Assembly (NCBI GenBank): GCA_020850415.1
Contig: JADZER010000059.1
Span: forward strand, 81,283-145,282
Reading direction: 5' to 3'
Length of the DNA stretch: 64,000 nucleotides
DNA from: Phycisphaerales bacterium
GTDB taxonomy: Bacteria > Planctomycetota > Phycisphaerae > Phycisphaerales > UBA1924
Each line of letters begins with the position of its first letter. The stretch's first letter is position 1. The notes beneath the pieces are model-generated. The model did no database searches, had not been told where the DNA came from, and was given only the letters and a program-made list of their open reading frames with translations. The position numbers and the translations under genes were made by a program. This document shows, in pieces, positions 18,036 to 27,331 of this stretch.

Positions 18036-20138
18036 TTAAGCCAGACCGTACTCGGCCCATCTCGACTCGACCCTGGCCGTGACCTCCTGACACATGCGGA
18101 GCACCGGGGGCCAATCGCGGACGGGCTCGCCGTTGCGTTCGTCGCCCGGGCCCTTGGGCGTCGCGTCGAAGGCCGCCATCCCGAACCGGCCCTCCCTCCA
18201 GACCTCCATGTCACGCGCCGCGTCGAAGTTCGCGACCCAGTGAAAGAGGGCCTGGTCGGTGTCGGCGATGTCCACGCCGCGCCCGAAGATGACCGTGTAC
18301 GCCGGCGGCCGGACGGCGGTCCAGTCGATCTCGGCCACCGCCCGCTGCACCGACGCGAGCACCTCGCGCCCGAGGCGGGGCTTGTCCTCCGCCAAGTCCT
18401 TGTCGGCGCGCACAAAGAGCCACCCCACCAATTCCTCGGGCAGTTTGGCGTCGAGAACGCCCCCGCACGCTCGGAGGGCGGTCAGAAGGCGGACGCCCTG
18501 GTCGTCGTCGCCCGAAACGAACGCCGGCCCATCCCCATCCCCCGGCGCACCGGCCCCCCCCACCGCCTCGGCGCCCCATCTCGGCGTGCAGTCGAAGCCG
18601 AGCTTGGTGCCAGCGCCGCAGTAGGGCGTCGCGTGGTCGAGCACATCGATCGGCCCCCGCACCCGCTCGATATCCCGCACCGGGTCGCAACGCTCGGCCA
18701 TCGCCCGCAGCACCGCCAGGTGGTCGTGCACATCGACCGAGCCATCGACCACGAACACGCTCTTGGTCCAGCTCATCTGCCCCGCGCCCCACACGCCGTG
18801 CATCACCCGCCGGGCGTGCAGCGGGTACTCCTTCTCGATCCGGACCGCCGCGGCGTTGTGGAAGGCGCCAAACATGGGCAGGTCGTAGTCCTCGATGTCC
18901 GGCAGGATCGTCCGCAGCAGCGGCAGCATGATCCGCTCGGTGGCCTTGCCGATGTAGTAGTCCTCCTGCGGCGGCATGCCGACGATGGTCGCCGGGAGGA
19001 TCGGGTCGCGCCGGTGCGTCAGGGCGGTGGCGCGGAGCTGGCCGTAGCGGTCGGGGAGCGAGTAGAAGCCGGTGTGGTCGCCGAACGGGCCCTCGTACGC
19101 GCCCCCGGGCCCCAGGGGGGCCCCGGCCCGGGCGTCCCAGCCCGGATCGCCGCACTCGGTCGAGACGAAGCCCTCGATCACGATCTCGGCGTTCGCCGGC
19201 ACCCACAAGGGCACGGTCTTCGCCCGCACCATCTCGATGCCGCGCCCATGGAGGAAGCCGGCCATGAGCAGCTCGCTGATCCCCGGCGGGAGCGGGCAGG
19301 TGGCGGCGTAGGGCAGCACGCTCTCGCCGCCGAAGGCGATGGCCACGGGCATGGGCTTGCCGGCCTTCTTCCAGCTCCGCCAGTGGCGAGCCCCGTCGTG
19401 ATGAAGCTGCCAGTGCATGGCCATGAGCCGCTTGCCGAGGAGTTGGACGCGGTACATGCCGATGTTGTGGCTGGGCGGCTTGTCGGCGTCGGCGTGATCG
19501 GCGTGGATGGTGTGGATGCCGGCGAATGTGACATACCGGCCGCGGAAGCCTGCGTCCCATTCGGGCCCGGCGCCCAGGCCGGGGATCTGGTCGTTGACGC
19601 CCGACGGATAGCCGAGGGCCGCGTAGTCCCCGTCGTGGGGCCAGCAGCGGAGGAGGGGCAGGCCGGTGAGGTCGATCTCGTCGCCCGTGCGCACGACCTG
19701 CTGGCATATGCCCGAGCGCCTGCGTTTGGGGCCGATCTTGAGGAGCGGGGCGAACTGCCGGGCCTTCTCCATCGCCTCCGTGAACGAGCGGGGCGGCTGG
19801 GGCTTGACCAGCTCGGCGATCCTGGCGCCGATGGCGTCGAAACCCTGGCCGTCGCACCCGAGGGCCAGCTCCATGCGCCGGTAGCTGCCCAGGCTGTTGA
19901 TCAGGACGGGGATGTCGGAACCCGTGACATGCTCGAAGAGCAGGGCCCGCCCGCCGAGGTGGTGGAAGCGAGGGTCGTCGCGCCGAGCGGCCGGGCTGGG
20001 GGGGTTCGGGGCCGGGCGCCTGCTCTCGCGGTCGGCGATGGCCGAGATCTCCAGCACGGGCGAGACCTCCGCCCGTACCCTTGCAAGCTCACCGGCCGAA
20101 GCCAGCGCGTCCACGAACTCCCGCAGCGTCGTGTACAT
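18036..20138 (-). CDS. UbiD-family decarboxylase (menaquinone-biosynthesis type)
   Basis: This 700-residue protein belongs to the prenylated-FMN-dependent UbiD (de)carboxylases. It begins with LREFVDALASAGELARV and continues with RALLFEHVTGSDIPVLINSL, TGDEIDLTGLPLLRCWPHD, AIAFGGESVLPYAATCPLP, AEIVIEGFVSTE, GPFGDHTGFYSLPD and ATIVGMPPQEDYYIGKATE. It ends with a C-terminal region containing VFVVDGSVDVHDHLAVLRAM. The form with a long C-terminus resembles the decarboxylase of the futalosine menaquinone route. Typical UbiD has ~490 residues, so this one has extra C-terminal sequence. No ubiX is nearby. The ATG at 20138 faces the divergent methyltransferase start only 12 bases away. Confidence 0.85.
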   Translation of the reverse strand: MYTTLREFVDALASAGELARVRAEVSPVLEISAIADRESRRPAPNPPSPAARRDDPRFHHLGGRALLFEHVTGSDIPVLINSLGSYRRMELALGCDGQGFDAIGARIAELVKPQPPRSFTEAMEKARQFAPLLKIGPKRRRSGICQQVVRTGDEIDLTGLPLLRCWPHDGDYAALGYPSGVNDQIPGLGAGPEWDAGFRGRYVTFAGIHTIHADHADADKPPSHNIGMYRVQLLGKRLMAMHWQLHHDGARHWRSWKKAGKPMPVAIAFGGESVLPYAATCPLPPGISELLMAGFLHGRGIEMVRAKTVPLWVPANAEIVIEGFVSTECGDPGWDARAGAPLGPGGAYEGPFGDHTGFYSLPDRYGQLRATALTHRRDPILPATIVGMPPQEDYYIGKATERIMLPLLRTILPDIEDYDLPMFGAFHNAAAVRIEKEYPLHARRVMHGVWGAGQMSWTKSVFVVDGSVDVHDHLAVLRAMAERCDPVRDIERVRGPIDVLDHATPYCGAGTKLGFDCTPRWGAEAVGGAGAPGDGDGPAFVSGDDDQGVRLLTALRACGGVLDAKLPEELVGWLFVRADKDLAEDKPRLGREVLASVQRAVAEIDWTAVRPPAYTVIFGRGVDIADTDQALFHWVANFDAARDMEVWREGRFGMAAFDATPKGPGDERNGEPVRDWPPVLRMCQEVTARVESRWAEYGLA

Positions 20139-20150
20139 TGCCCCCAGCGT

Positions 20151-20855
20151 ATGACCACCGAACAGCCCAAGCGCGTCCCCGGACAGCCCACCTACGACGA
20201 GCGGGGGCGCCCCATCTACGCCGCAAAGCGGGTCTGGCCGGCGTACTTCGATGTCGTCAGGGGCAAGCCGCCCCGGGACACGCTGATCGCCGCGTTGGAA
20301 GCCCTCGACCGCGAGGGGCTGGGGCCCGCCGGCGCTGAGGCGCCCCTTGCCGTAGACATCGGCTGCGGCGACGGGCGGGACACCGTCGAGATCCTCCGAC
20401 GCGGCTGGCGGGTGCTGGCGGTTGATGGACACCCCGACGCCTTCGACCGGATGATCGCCCGGGCGGACCTGGCCGGGCGTGATCGCCTGGAATGCCTGCA
20501 CGCCCCGTTCGAGGGGCTGGAGCTGCCACGGACGAGACTGATCAACGCCAGCTTCAGCCTGCCGTTCTGCGACCCCGGGCACTTCGGGGCCTTGTGGGCG
20601 GGGATCGTCGAGGCTCTCGAGCCGGGCGGGCGGTTCGCCGGGCAGCTCTTTGGCGACCGGGACGACTGGGCCAGCCTCGAGGGCCGGACCCACCACACCG
20701 TCGAACAGGCCCGGGCGTTGCTCGCCGGGCTGGAGGTCGAGCGGTTCGAAGAAACCGAGGCCGAGGGCAAGGACGCGCTCGGCAATCCCAAACACTGGCA
20801 CCGGTTCGATATCGTCGCGAGGAATCCCCACCCCGACAGGAAGGGCACGCCATGA
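20151..20855 (+). CDS. Class I SAM-dependent methyltransferase
   Basis: This 234-residue protein has the SAM-binding motif I (AVDIGCGDGRDTVEILRRGW) at residues ~65-85. It is followed by the acidic loop VLAVDGHPDAF, then INASFSLPFC and a motif-III-like EALEPGGRFAGQLFG. The substrate cannot be read from the sequence. The N-terminus (YDERGRPIYAAKRVWPAYF) and the segment FEETEAEGKDALGNPKHWH are characteristic of small TehB/UbiE-like enzymes. It overlaps the ABC ATPase gene by 4 bases (ATGA), so it is probably the first gene of a three-gene operon. Confidence 0.85.
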   Translation: MTTEQPKRVPGQPTYDERGRPIYAAKRVWPAYFDVVRGKPPRDTLIAALEALDREGLGPAGAEAPLAVDIGCGDGRDTVEILRRGWRVLAVDGHPDAFDRMIARADLAGRDRLECLHAPFEGLELPRTRLINASFSLPFCDPGHFGALWAGIVEALEPGGRFAGQLFGDRDDWASLEGRTHHTVEQARALLAGLEVERFEETEAEGKDALGNPKHWHRFDIVARNPHPDRKGTP

Positions 20856-21940
20856 ACGCGGAGGCATCGTTGGTCCCGGGCGGGGGGGCGTCCGACTGGG
20901 CGATCGACCTGTCCGATGTTGCCAAGACCTACAAGGGCAAGATCCAGGCCCTCAAGGGCATCCAGATGCGGGTGCGCAGGGGCGAGGTCTTCGGCCTCCT
21001 GGGGCCCAACGGGGCGGGCAAGAGCACGCTGGTCAAAATCCTCATGACGGTCATCCGGCCCACCCGCTGCCAGGGCACGATGCTCGGCGAGCGGGTCGGG
21101 GCCAAGGGCGTCCTCCGCCGGATCGGGTACCTGCCCGAGCACCACCGATTCCCCTCGTACCTGACCGGGGCGCAGGTGCTGGACTTCTACGCGGCGATGA
21201 ACGAGGTGCCGCGGCCGGACCGGCAGGCCCGCATCCCCGAGCTGCTCGAGCTCGTCGGGATGCAGGACTGGGGCAAGGTCAGGGTCGGCCGGTACAGCAA
21301 GGGCATGCGTCAGCGCGTCGGCATCGCCCAGTCGCTGATGAACGACCCGGACATCGTGCTGCTCGACGAGCCGACCGACGGGGTGGACCCGGTCGGGAGG
21401 CGGGACATCCGCGAGATCGTCTCCGAGCTGCGCCGCCGCGGCAAGACGGTCTTCCTCAACAGCCACCTGCTCAGCGAACTGGAGATGGTCTGCGACCGCG
21501 TCGCGATCCTGGTCCACGGCGAGGTGGCCAGCCAGGGCACCATCGACGAGCTCACCGCGGGCAAGGAGCGGTACGAGATCCAGATGGCCGAGGGGCAGGC
21601 CCCGGGCCAGATCGAGGCCGCGTTGCCCGGGCTGGTCCGGTTCGCCGGCGAGGGCGACCTCGCCAAACGCGTGGGCGGGCGGGGCGAGCTGGCGACCGGC
21701 GAGTGGGTCGAGGTCGATCACGGGCTGGTCCGCGTCGGCACGACCGACCCGGCAGCGATCCAGCCCATCCTCGACCGCCTGCGCCAGCACGGCGCGGTTA
21801 TCCGCTCGATCCGCCAGCACCGGCCCTCGCTCGAGGACCTCTTCATGGAGGCCGTCGGCGAGCCGGAGGGCGTCGGCGCCGAGGTCAGCGCCAAGCAGAA
21901 GTCCGCCGCGAAACCCAAGAAGAACAGGGGGGCGTCGTGA
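20852..21940 (+). CDS. ABC transporter ATP-binding protein
   Basis: This 362-residue protein would power the membrane protein encoded next. Walker A is GPNGAGKST near residue 52, the signature is YSKGMRQRVGIAQS near residue 149, Walker B is IVLLDEPTDGVDP and the switch His is in FLNSHLLSE. Such single-cassette ATPases with a ~100-residue C-terminal extension pair with ABC-2-type permeases for export of drugs, lipids or polysaccharides, or for gliding-type functions. The C-terminus is basic (KPKKNRGAS). It overlaps both neighbours by 4 bases. Confidence 0.9.
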   Translation: MNAEASLVPGGGASDWAIDLSDVAKTYKGKIQALKGIQMRVRRGEVFGLLGPNGAGKSTLVKILMTVIRPTRCQGTMLGERVGAKGVLRRIGYLPEHHRFPSYLTGAQVLDFYAAMNEVPRPDRQARIPELLELVGMQDWGKVRVGRYSKGMRQRVGIAQSLMNDPDIVLLDEPTDGVDPVGRRDIREIVSELRRRGKTVFLNSHLLSELEMVCDRVAILVHGEVASQGTIDELTAGKERYEIQMAEGQAPGQIEAALPGLVRFAGEGDLAKRVGGRGELATGEWVEVDHGLVRVGTTDPAAIQPILDRLRQHGAVIRSIRQHRPSLEDLFMEAVGEPEGVGAEVSAKQKSAAKPKKNRGAS

Positions 21941-23109
21941 TCACCCAGACCATCGCCCTATTCGTCGACGCGTACCGCGAGCTGAACGCCAAGAAGCTGT
22001 TCTGGATCACCATGATGCTCTCGGGGCTGGTGGTCCTGATCTACGCGGCGATCGGCATCAACGAACAGGGCATCTACTTCCTCTGGTTCAAGATCCCGAC
22101 GCCGGTGCCGATCGACAGCACGACGCTCCCACCGGCGATCCTGTACAAGCAGCTGTTCCTGAGCCTGGGGATCCAGATCTGGCTCGCCTGGGTGGCGACG
22201 ATCTTGGCGCTGGTCTCTACGGCGGGGATCATCCCGGAGATGATCTCGGGCGGCTCGATCGAGATGCTGCTCAGCAAGCCGATCTCGAGATGGCGTTTGT
22301 TCCTGACCAAGTACGCGACGGGCCTGCTCTTCGCGGCTCTCCAGGTGGGCGCGTTCACCGCGGCGTCGTTCCTGGTGATCGGCATCCGGGGCGGCGTTTG
22401 GGAGCCGGGGCTGTTCCTGGCGATCCCGCTCGTGGTCGTGTTCTTCAGCTACCTCTACTGCGTCTGCGCTCTGCTGGGAGTGCTGACCAAGTCCACCATC
22501 GCCTCGCTCCTCCTTACCGTTCTCCTGTGGTGCGGGCTGTTCATCCTGAACACAGGAGACGGCGCGGTCATGGCGATCCGCGTGCAGCTCGAAGCCCAGC
22601 GCGACGCCTACGCCGCCACGATCGACAGGTCGCGGGACGCCGCCGCTGAGATCCTCGCAGCCCGACGCGAGACCGCCGGCGAGCCGCCGCTGCCCGAGGG
22701 CTATGTCGCCACGGACGAGGACATGCTCACCATCACGCCGTGGATCAAGAATGTCCTCGACAACCGCGACGAGGCCGAGGAGTCGCTCGGCAAGCTGCGC
22801 CCGTGGGCGAGGTGGATCTACGCCGCGAAGACGATCGTGCCCAAGACCGGCGAGACCATCAGCCTGCTCGAGCGTTGGCTGATCTCCATGGCGGACCTGG
22901 AAGCGATGGCCGCGGCCGACGAGGAGGGCGAGGCGACGCGGATCGACGAAAGCTCGGGGGAGGTGACGCTGGACCAGACCGAGGTGCAGATGCGCGCCCA
23001 GGAGGCGATCCGCGGCCGCTCGGTGTGGTGGATCATGGGCACCTCGCTGGTCTTTGAGTGCGTCGTGCTCGGCGCGGCGGTGTTCGTGTTCGCCCGGCGC
23101 GACAACTAG
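21937..23109 (+). CDS. ABC-2-type transporter permease
   Basis: This 390-residue protein begins at GTG, overlapping the ATPase stop (GTGA). Six hydrophobic segments are seen: TMMLSGLVVLIYAAIG, WLAWVATILALVSTAGIIP, TGLLFAALQVGAFTAASFLV, FLAIPLVVVFFSYLYCVCAL, IASLLLTVLLWCGLFIL and a final FECVVLGAAVFVFAR. A soluble region of ~150 residues, rich in charged helices, lies between TM5 and TM6 and is larger than usual. The motif ISGGSIEMLLSKPISRWRLF is typical of ABC-2 permeases. Substrate unknown. Confidence 0.85.
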   Translation: MITQTIALFVDAYRELNAKKLFWITMMLSGLVVLIYAAIGINEQGIYFLWFKIPTPVPIDSTTLPPAILYKQLFLSLGIQIWLAWVATILALVSTAGIIPEMISGGSIEMLLSKPISRWRLFLTKYATGLLFAALQVGAFTAASFLVIGIRGGVWEPGLFLAIPLVVVFFSYLYCVCALLGVLTKSTIASLLLTVLLWCGLFILNTGDGAVMAIRVQLEAQRDAYAATIDRSRDAAAEILAARRETAGEPPLPEGYVATDEDMLTITPWIKNVLDNRDEAEESLGKLRPWARWIYAAKTIVPKTGETISLLERWLISMADLEAMAAADEEGEATRIDESSGEVTLDQTEVQMRAQEAIRGRSVWWIMGTSLVFECVVLGAAVFVFARRDN

Positions 23110-23855
23110 TCGATCCGCGCTCCCTTCCCCGTGTAGTACGACCCGAGGCCCGCGCGCCTGACCGCGCCGTGCAGCTCGGCCATCCGGGCGACCCAGGACG
23201 CGTCGATCTGCGCCGAGGGCGCCCCACGCCCGCGGAGGTACTCGCGGTAGGTCTCGTCGTACTCTCGCATCGCGCCGAGCACCGCCCCATCGTCGGCGTA
23301 GCGGTCGCGCATGAGCACCGCCTCGATCGGGAGCCGCGGGCGCGTGGCGGTGGGTTTGGCCGGGTCGGGCCTGCCGACGCACATGCCGAAGAAGGGATAC
23401 ACCCCCTCGGGCAGCCCGAGCAGCCGGTCCAGGCGCGGCAGGTCGTTGCGCAGGCCGCCGATGAAGCAGATGCCGTAGCCCATGGACTCGAACGCGACGG
23501 CGGTGTTCTGGGCGAACAGGGCGGTGTCGATGGCGGCGACAAGGAACGCCTCGAGCCGCGTGTCGTACACCCCGCCCCCGGCCCTGGCGGCCAGCCGGTG
23601 GCGCCGAGAGTCGCCGCAGAAGAGCAGGAAGAGCGGGGCGGTCTGCACATACCGCTGGTTGCCGGCGAGTTCGGCGATCTCGGCCCGTGCCCCAGGGTCG
23701 GTGATCTCGATGACGCTGCACGCCTGAACGCCGGAAGAGGTGGAGGCCATCTGCCCGGCACGGATGGCCGCGTGGAGGTGCTCGGTCGGCACGGGGTCGG
23801 CGGTGAAGGCCCGGACGGAGCGGTGGGCGCAGAGGAGGTCGACGGTCGGGTTCAT
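23106..23855 (-). CDS. NfsA-like flavin nitroreductase
   Basis: This 249-residue protein belongs to the oxygen-insensitive NAD(P)H nitroreductase group. The FMN-binding start is HRSVRAFTADPVP near residue 11. ASTSSGVQACSVIEI follows, then ESMGYGICFIGGLRND and GMCVGRPDPAKPTATRPRLP. It would reduce nitroaromatics, quinones or flavins in the cytoplasm. The first Met fits the family start and lies well after the more distal start codons. Its stop overlaps the stop of the convergent permease gene by 4 bases. Confidence 0.85.
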   Translation of the reverse strand: MNPTVDLLCAHRSVRAFTADPVPTEHLHAAIRAGQMASTSSGVQACSVIEITDPGARAEIAELAGNQRYVQTAPLFLLFCGDSRRHRLAARAGGGVYDTRLEAFLVAAIDTALFAQNTAVAFESMGYGICFIGGLRNDLPRLDRLLGLPEGVYPFFGMCVGRPDPAKPTATRPRLPIEAVLMRDRYADDGAVLGAMREYDETYREYLRGRGAPSAQIDASWVARMAELHGAVRRAGLGSYYTGKGARID

Positions 23856-23984
23856 GGGCGAGGGTAGGGGGTTCGACGCACAGTGGCTCACTTTCTGATC
23901 CATGAAGGCAGGCCGGGCCGATATCCCGAAAGAGGTGCAACGCCTCCCGAGGAGTGCCGGCGCGGCCGGTGAAAGGACAAGGCG

Positions 23985-25052
23985 ATGGCCGTGCCAAACC
24001 TCCGCGTAGTTGCAATGTGTTGCGGGTTTGTCGCGACGATGTCGCAAGCCCAGCCTGCGATTACGCTGGAGTACATCGCGCCCGGGAACATGTGGCACGC
24101 AGATATCAGCGAATCGGGTTCGATCGCGTTCGTGCGCAGTGAGGGGAGCTACAAGCGGCTGTTTCGATTCACCGATGGCCACGGTCTCGAAATGCTCGAC
24201 ATCGGCGATCGGGACTATCTTGCGCGGCCGAAGATCAACACCGCTGGCCAGATCGCCTTCCATGGACTAGGCGCAAATGGAGTGGCTGCCCTGCGGTACA
24301 CCGACGGGGTCGGCGTGGAGTCGTTGAGTTCCCCCGAGGTCTCATACGCTCTGGCACACGCGATCAACGATCACGGCCAAGTCGCCGGAACGAGCGATAC
24401 GGAGTTCGGCGATCACATGGCGTTTCGGTACTCGGACGGTTTGGGCCTGGAGGCGATCGAACTCGGCGATCCTGCCTACGACCAGGGCAGCGCCGTCGCG
24501 ATAAACAACCTAGGGATGCTCGCGGGCATCGCCCATAGACGAGGCACTGGGAACTACGCCGCGTACCTCTACAGCGATGAAGGTGGGGTGGAGTTCCTCG
24601 ACGATTTTGGAGGGACTATGTGGGTATCGGGGATCAACAACCGGGGGGACATCGCGGGCATGGGCTCCCTCCCGGACAACGGTGGACTCCGGTTTTTCCT
24701 GTACACCGACGAGGCCGGGCTCATGGATATCGGCAGTGTCGGACACCAAGGGGAGCTCTTTGATATCAACGATGATCGCTGGATCATTGGCTGGGACCCC
24801 TACACCGTCGAGCCGATTCTGTGGACGCCAACCACGGGCTGGTCGCAACTCGAGTCGCTCCTTCCGCCATGGATGGACGCAGATCTTGTCACCGCGCTCG
24901 GCATCAACAACGCAGGCCAGATCGTCGGCAACGGCATCATCAACGGCGAGGCGGGCATCTACCGCCTCACCATTCACTCCATCCCTACCCCCCCACCGCT
25001 CGCGGCTCTCGCCCTCGCCGCCGGCATCGCAGCCCCAAGACGCCGTCGCTAG
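23985..25052 (+). CDS. Secreted HAF-repeat protein with PEP-CTERM-like sorting tail
   Basis: This 355-residue protein has a signal peptide ending MSQAQP. The body is made of HAF-type repeats of ~45 residues, each with a core like AINDHGQVAGTSD, AINNLGMLAGIAH, GINNRGDIAGMGS or GINNAGQIVGNGI. These form a beta-propeller-like exoprotein. The end is IPTPPP, a hydrophobic run (LAALALAAGIAA) and RRRR. This matches the Phycisphaerae variant of the PEP-CTERM/exosortase sorting signal. Function is unknown, probably cell surface or matrix. Base composition is less GC-rich than its neighbours. Confidence 0.7.
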   Translation: MAVPNLRVVAMCCGFVATMSQAQPAITLEYIAPGNMWHADISESGSIAFVRSEGSYKRLFRFTDGHGLEMLDIGDRDYLARPKINTAGQIAFHGLGANGVAALRYTDGVGVESLSSPEVSYALAHAINDHGQVAGTSDTEFGDHMAFRYSDGLGLEAIELGDPAYDQGSAVAINNLGMLAGIAHRRGTGNYAAYLYSDEGGVEFLDDFGGTMWVSGINNRGDIAGMGSLPDNGGLRFFLYTDEAGLMDIGSVGHQGELFDINDDRWIIGWDPYTVEPILWTPTTGWSQLESLLPPWMDADLVTALGINNAGQIVGNGIINGEAGIYRLTIHSIPTPPPLAALALAAGIAAPRRRR

Positions 25053-25056
25053 CCGC

Positions 25057-26337
25057 TTACCGCCCCTGGGGCGTGTAGAGAAACCGCAACGCCTCATCGA
25101 ACCGGTCGGCCCACGACGCCTCGTTGTGGCCCGCGTTGTCGACCAGTTCGAATCGCACCCCCCCGGCGCCCTGCACCTCCTGCAGCCTCCCCGCGAGTTC
25201 GGCCGCGCCGTGGGCGAACGCGAGGCTCGCTTCCTGCCCCCCGCTGTCTCCCCCCAGCTCCGACCCACCGACCGCGATCCAGGTGCGCGGGCGCCACGAG
25301 GCGACGCCGCCGAACAGCTCCTCGCGGAACTCGTTCCCCCGCACCGCCAGCGACGGGCTCTCCGCCAGCACCCGCCCGAAAACGCCGGGGTACCGCTGCC
25401 CCGCCCGCAGCGCGAGCAGGCCCCCGAGCGATGAACCCCCGATCCCCCGCGTCTGCCCTTCACCATCCGCCCGCACCGCCCGCTCCACACGCGGCACGAC
25501 CTCCCGCACCAGCCAGTCCAGATACGCATCCCCCTGCCCCCGCACCCCAAGGCCGTCGGCCGGCAGGTACTCCACCAGGCGGTTGCTCCCCGAGTGCGGC
25601 ACGGCCGCGATGATGATCGGCTCGATCTCGCCCGCCTCGATCAGCGCAGTCGCCGTCTCGTCCGCACGCCACTCGCCCGGCGTCGGCGGGCGGAAGTCGA
25701 ACATATTCTGGCCGTCCTGCATGTAGAGCACCGGGTAACGCCGCTCGGCGTTCGCGGGGTCGTCGTAGCCGGGGGGGAGCCAGACCAGCACATCTCGCAT
25801 CGCGCCGGCCGCGGCCCCGGCGCCGCCGATGACCTGCACCCGCACCGCCCGGCCGGTGACCCGCAGCCGGGGCATCGCATCATCCCCGGACCGGGGTGCG
25901 GTCGCCCCGGCCCGCTCGTCGGCGAACCGCTCGATCGTCAACTCGATCACCACCGGCTCGGCCGCCGCCACGCCGGAGAGATCCACCGGCGCGAGCGTCC
26001 GGTTGCTGATGTCCGCGAGGTCCGCAGCAACCTCGCAGGCATCCCACGCCCCCCGCGTGAACTTGAACGCCAGCGGCGGCTCGCCGACCGGGCCGGGCAG
26101 CAGGATCTGCCACCGCAGATCGGAGCGGCCGCTGAGCTTCATCCCCGCGTCGGCGGGGTTCCATGCGGCATGGTTGCTGGCCAGGTACAGCGGCGAGTCG
26201 TTGGTCACCAGCCCGGACTTATCCGTCACGACCAGCAGGATGCCCCCGGGATGGCTCTCCGGGCGCGCGGGCTGCGCCGGCGCGACACGGGCGAGGGCGA
26301 GCAGCAGCAACGCGGCGAGATTCCAGACGGTCGGCAC
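25057..26337 (-). CDS. Secreted esterase, D/enterochelin-esterase-like fold
   Basis: This 426-residue protein has an N-terminal signal (LALARVAPAQ). Residues ~30-160 resemble a starch-binding/CBM-like beta domain (VTNDSPLYLASNHAAWNPAD). Residues ~190-420 are an alpha/beta hydrolase of the putative-esterase family: RDVLVWLPPGYDD, YPVLYMQDGQNMFDF, nucleophile in GIGGSSLGGLLAL, and the terminal VDNAGHNEASW with the catalytic His. Substrates in the family include sugar esters and siderophores. GTG start with GGAGGTG upstream. It is convergent with the HAF-repeat gene (4-base gap). Confidence 0.8.
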   Translation of the reverse strand: MPTVWNLAALLLLALARVAPAQPARPESHPGGILLVVTDKSGLVTNDSPLYLASNHAAWNPADAGMKLSGRSDLRWQILLPGPVGEPPLAFKFTRGAWDACEVAADLADISNRTLAPVDLSGVAAAEPVVIELTIERFADERAGATAPRSGDDAMPRLRVTGRAVRVQVIGGAGAAAGAMRDVLVWLPPGYDDPANAERRYPVLYMQDGQNMFDFRPPTPGEWRADETATALIEAGEIEPIIIAAVPHSGSNRLVEYLPADGLGVRGQGDAYLDWLVREVVPRVERAVRADGEGQTRGIGGSSLGGLLALRAGQRYPGVFGRVLAESPSLAVRGNEFREELFGGVASWRPRTWIAVGGSELGGDSGGQEASLAFAHGAAELAGRLQEVQGAGGVRFELVDNAGHNEASWADRFDEALRFLYTPQGR

Positions 26338-26442
26338 GGCGGCACCTCCGGTGCGGATCGTATTCCCAGCGCCCCCGACCCGGTCACCGCTCTACCATCC
26401 GCAACGCCGCCGGCGCCGCCGATCGACCGAGGTCCAGCCCCG

Positions 26443-27282
26443 ATGCACCCCAGATTCGCCGCGTTCCCCACCGCCCTGGCCGCCCAGGCCCGCATCACCC
26501 GCCTGGGCGACGGCGAGATCCCCGCGCTGCTGGTGCACCCCGACTGGCGGACGCCCCGCCCGACGCTGCTGTGGCTCCACGGCCGCACCGCCCACAAGGA
26601 GCTGGACCCGGGCCGCTACGTGCGCCTGCTGCGCGAGGGGGTCGCCTCGTGCGCGATCGATCTGCCCGGCCACGGCGAGCGCCCCGGCCCGAGGCGGCAC
26701 GACCCCACGCACACCATCGACTTCGCCATCGAGGCCGTCGGCGAGATCGACGGCGTCATCGAGGCGCTGGCCGAGCCCCACATCGAGGGCGCGGCAGAGC
26801 ATGTCTTCGACCTCGACCGGCTCGCGATCGGCGGGATGTCGGCCGGCGGCATGATCGCGCTCAGGCGCCTGTGCGACCCCCACCCGTTCCGCTGCGCACT
26901 GGTCGAGGCGACCAGCGGGCGGCTGACCGAGATGTACTTCCCCCCGCACGCCCCCCATGCCCCGCCCGCCGCGTGGCCCGTCCAGCACCCGCGAGAGAAG
27001 GTCGACGCCCTCGACCCCTCCCACCACCTCGACGGCTTCGAGCCGATCCCGCTCCTGGCGATCCACGCGACGACCGACCAGCTCGTCCCCTTCGGGACGC
27101 AGCAGCGGTTCATCGACGACTTGCGCGTCCACTACCACGCCAGGGGCGCGGACCCCGCTCTCGTCGGATTCCTGACCTTCACCGACACCGGCGCCCCGCA
27201 GGAGCACGCGGGCTTCGGCAAGTTCGGCGCCCAGGCCAAGGACGCCGCGACCGACTTCCTCGTGCGCCACCTGCGCTCGTGA
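26443..27282 (+). CDS. Alpha/beta hydrolase
   Basis: This 279-residue protein shows LLWLHGRTAHKEL (oxyanion-hole region), a nucleophile elbow GGMSAGGMIALRR near residue 130, LLAIHATTDQLVPFG with a candidate acid Asp, and a late His in QEHAGFGKFG. It is a cytoplasmic serine hydrolase of the dienelactone hydrolase/prolyl oligopeptidase type. Substrate unknown. It lies 49 bases upstream of the acyl-CoA synthetase gene on the same strand, but a -10-like TACAAT in the gap suggests separate transcription. Confidence 0.8.
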   Translation: MHPRFAAFPTALAAQARITRLGDGEIPALLVHPDWRTPRPTLLWLHGRTAHKELDPGRYVRLLREGVASCAIDLPGHGERPGPRRHDPTHTIDFAIEAVGEIDGVIEALAEPHIEGAAEHVFDLDRLAIGGMSAGGMIALRRLCDPHPFRCALVEATSGRLTEMYFPPHAPHAPPAAWPVQHPREKVDALDPSHHLDGFEPIPLLAIHATTDQLVPFGTQQRFIDDLRVHYHARGADPALVGFLTFTDTGAPQEHAGFGKFGAQAKDAATDFLVRHLRS

Positions 27283-27331
27283 GCGCCGGCGGGGGCGCGC
27301 CCGGGCGTCGGGCTACAATCCGGACCGTCGC

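Noticed and set aside
18240..20150. Upstream extension of the methyltransferase reading frame
   Set aside because: It runs antisense through ubiD. The methyltransferase fold starts properly after the ATG at 20151.
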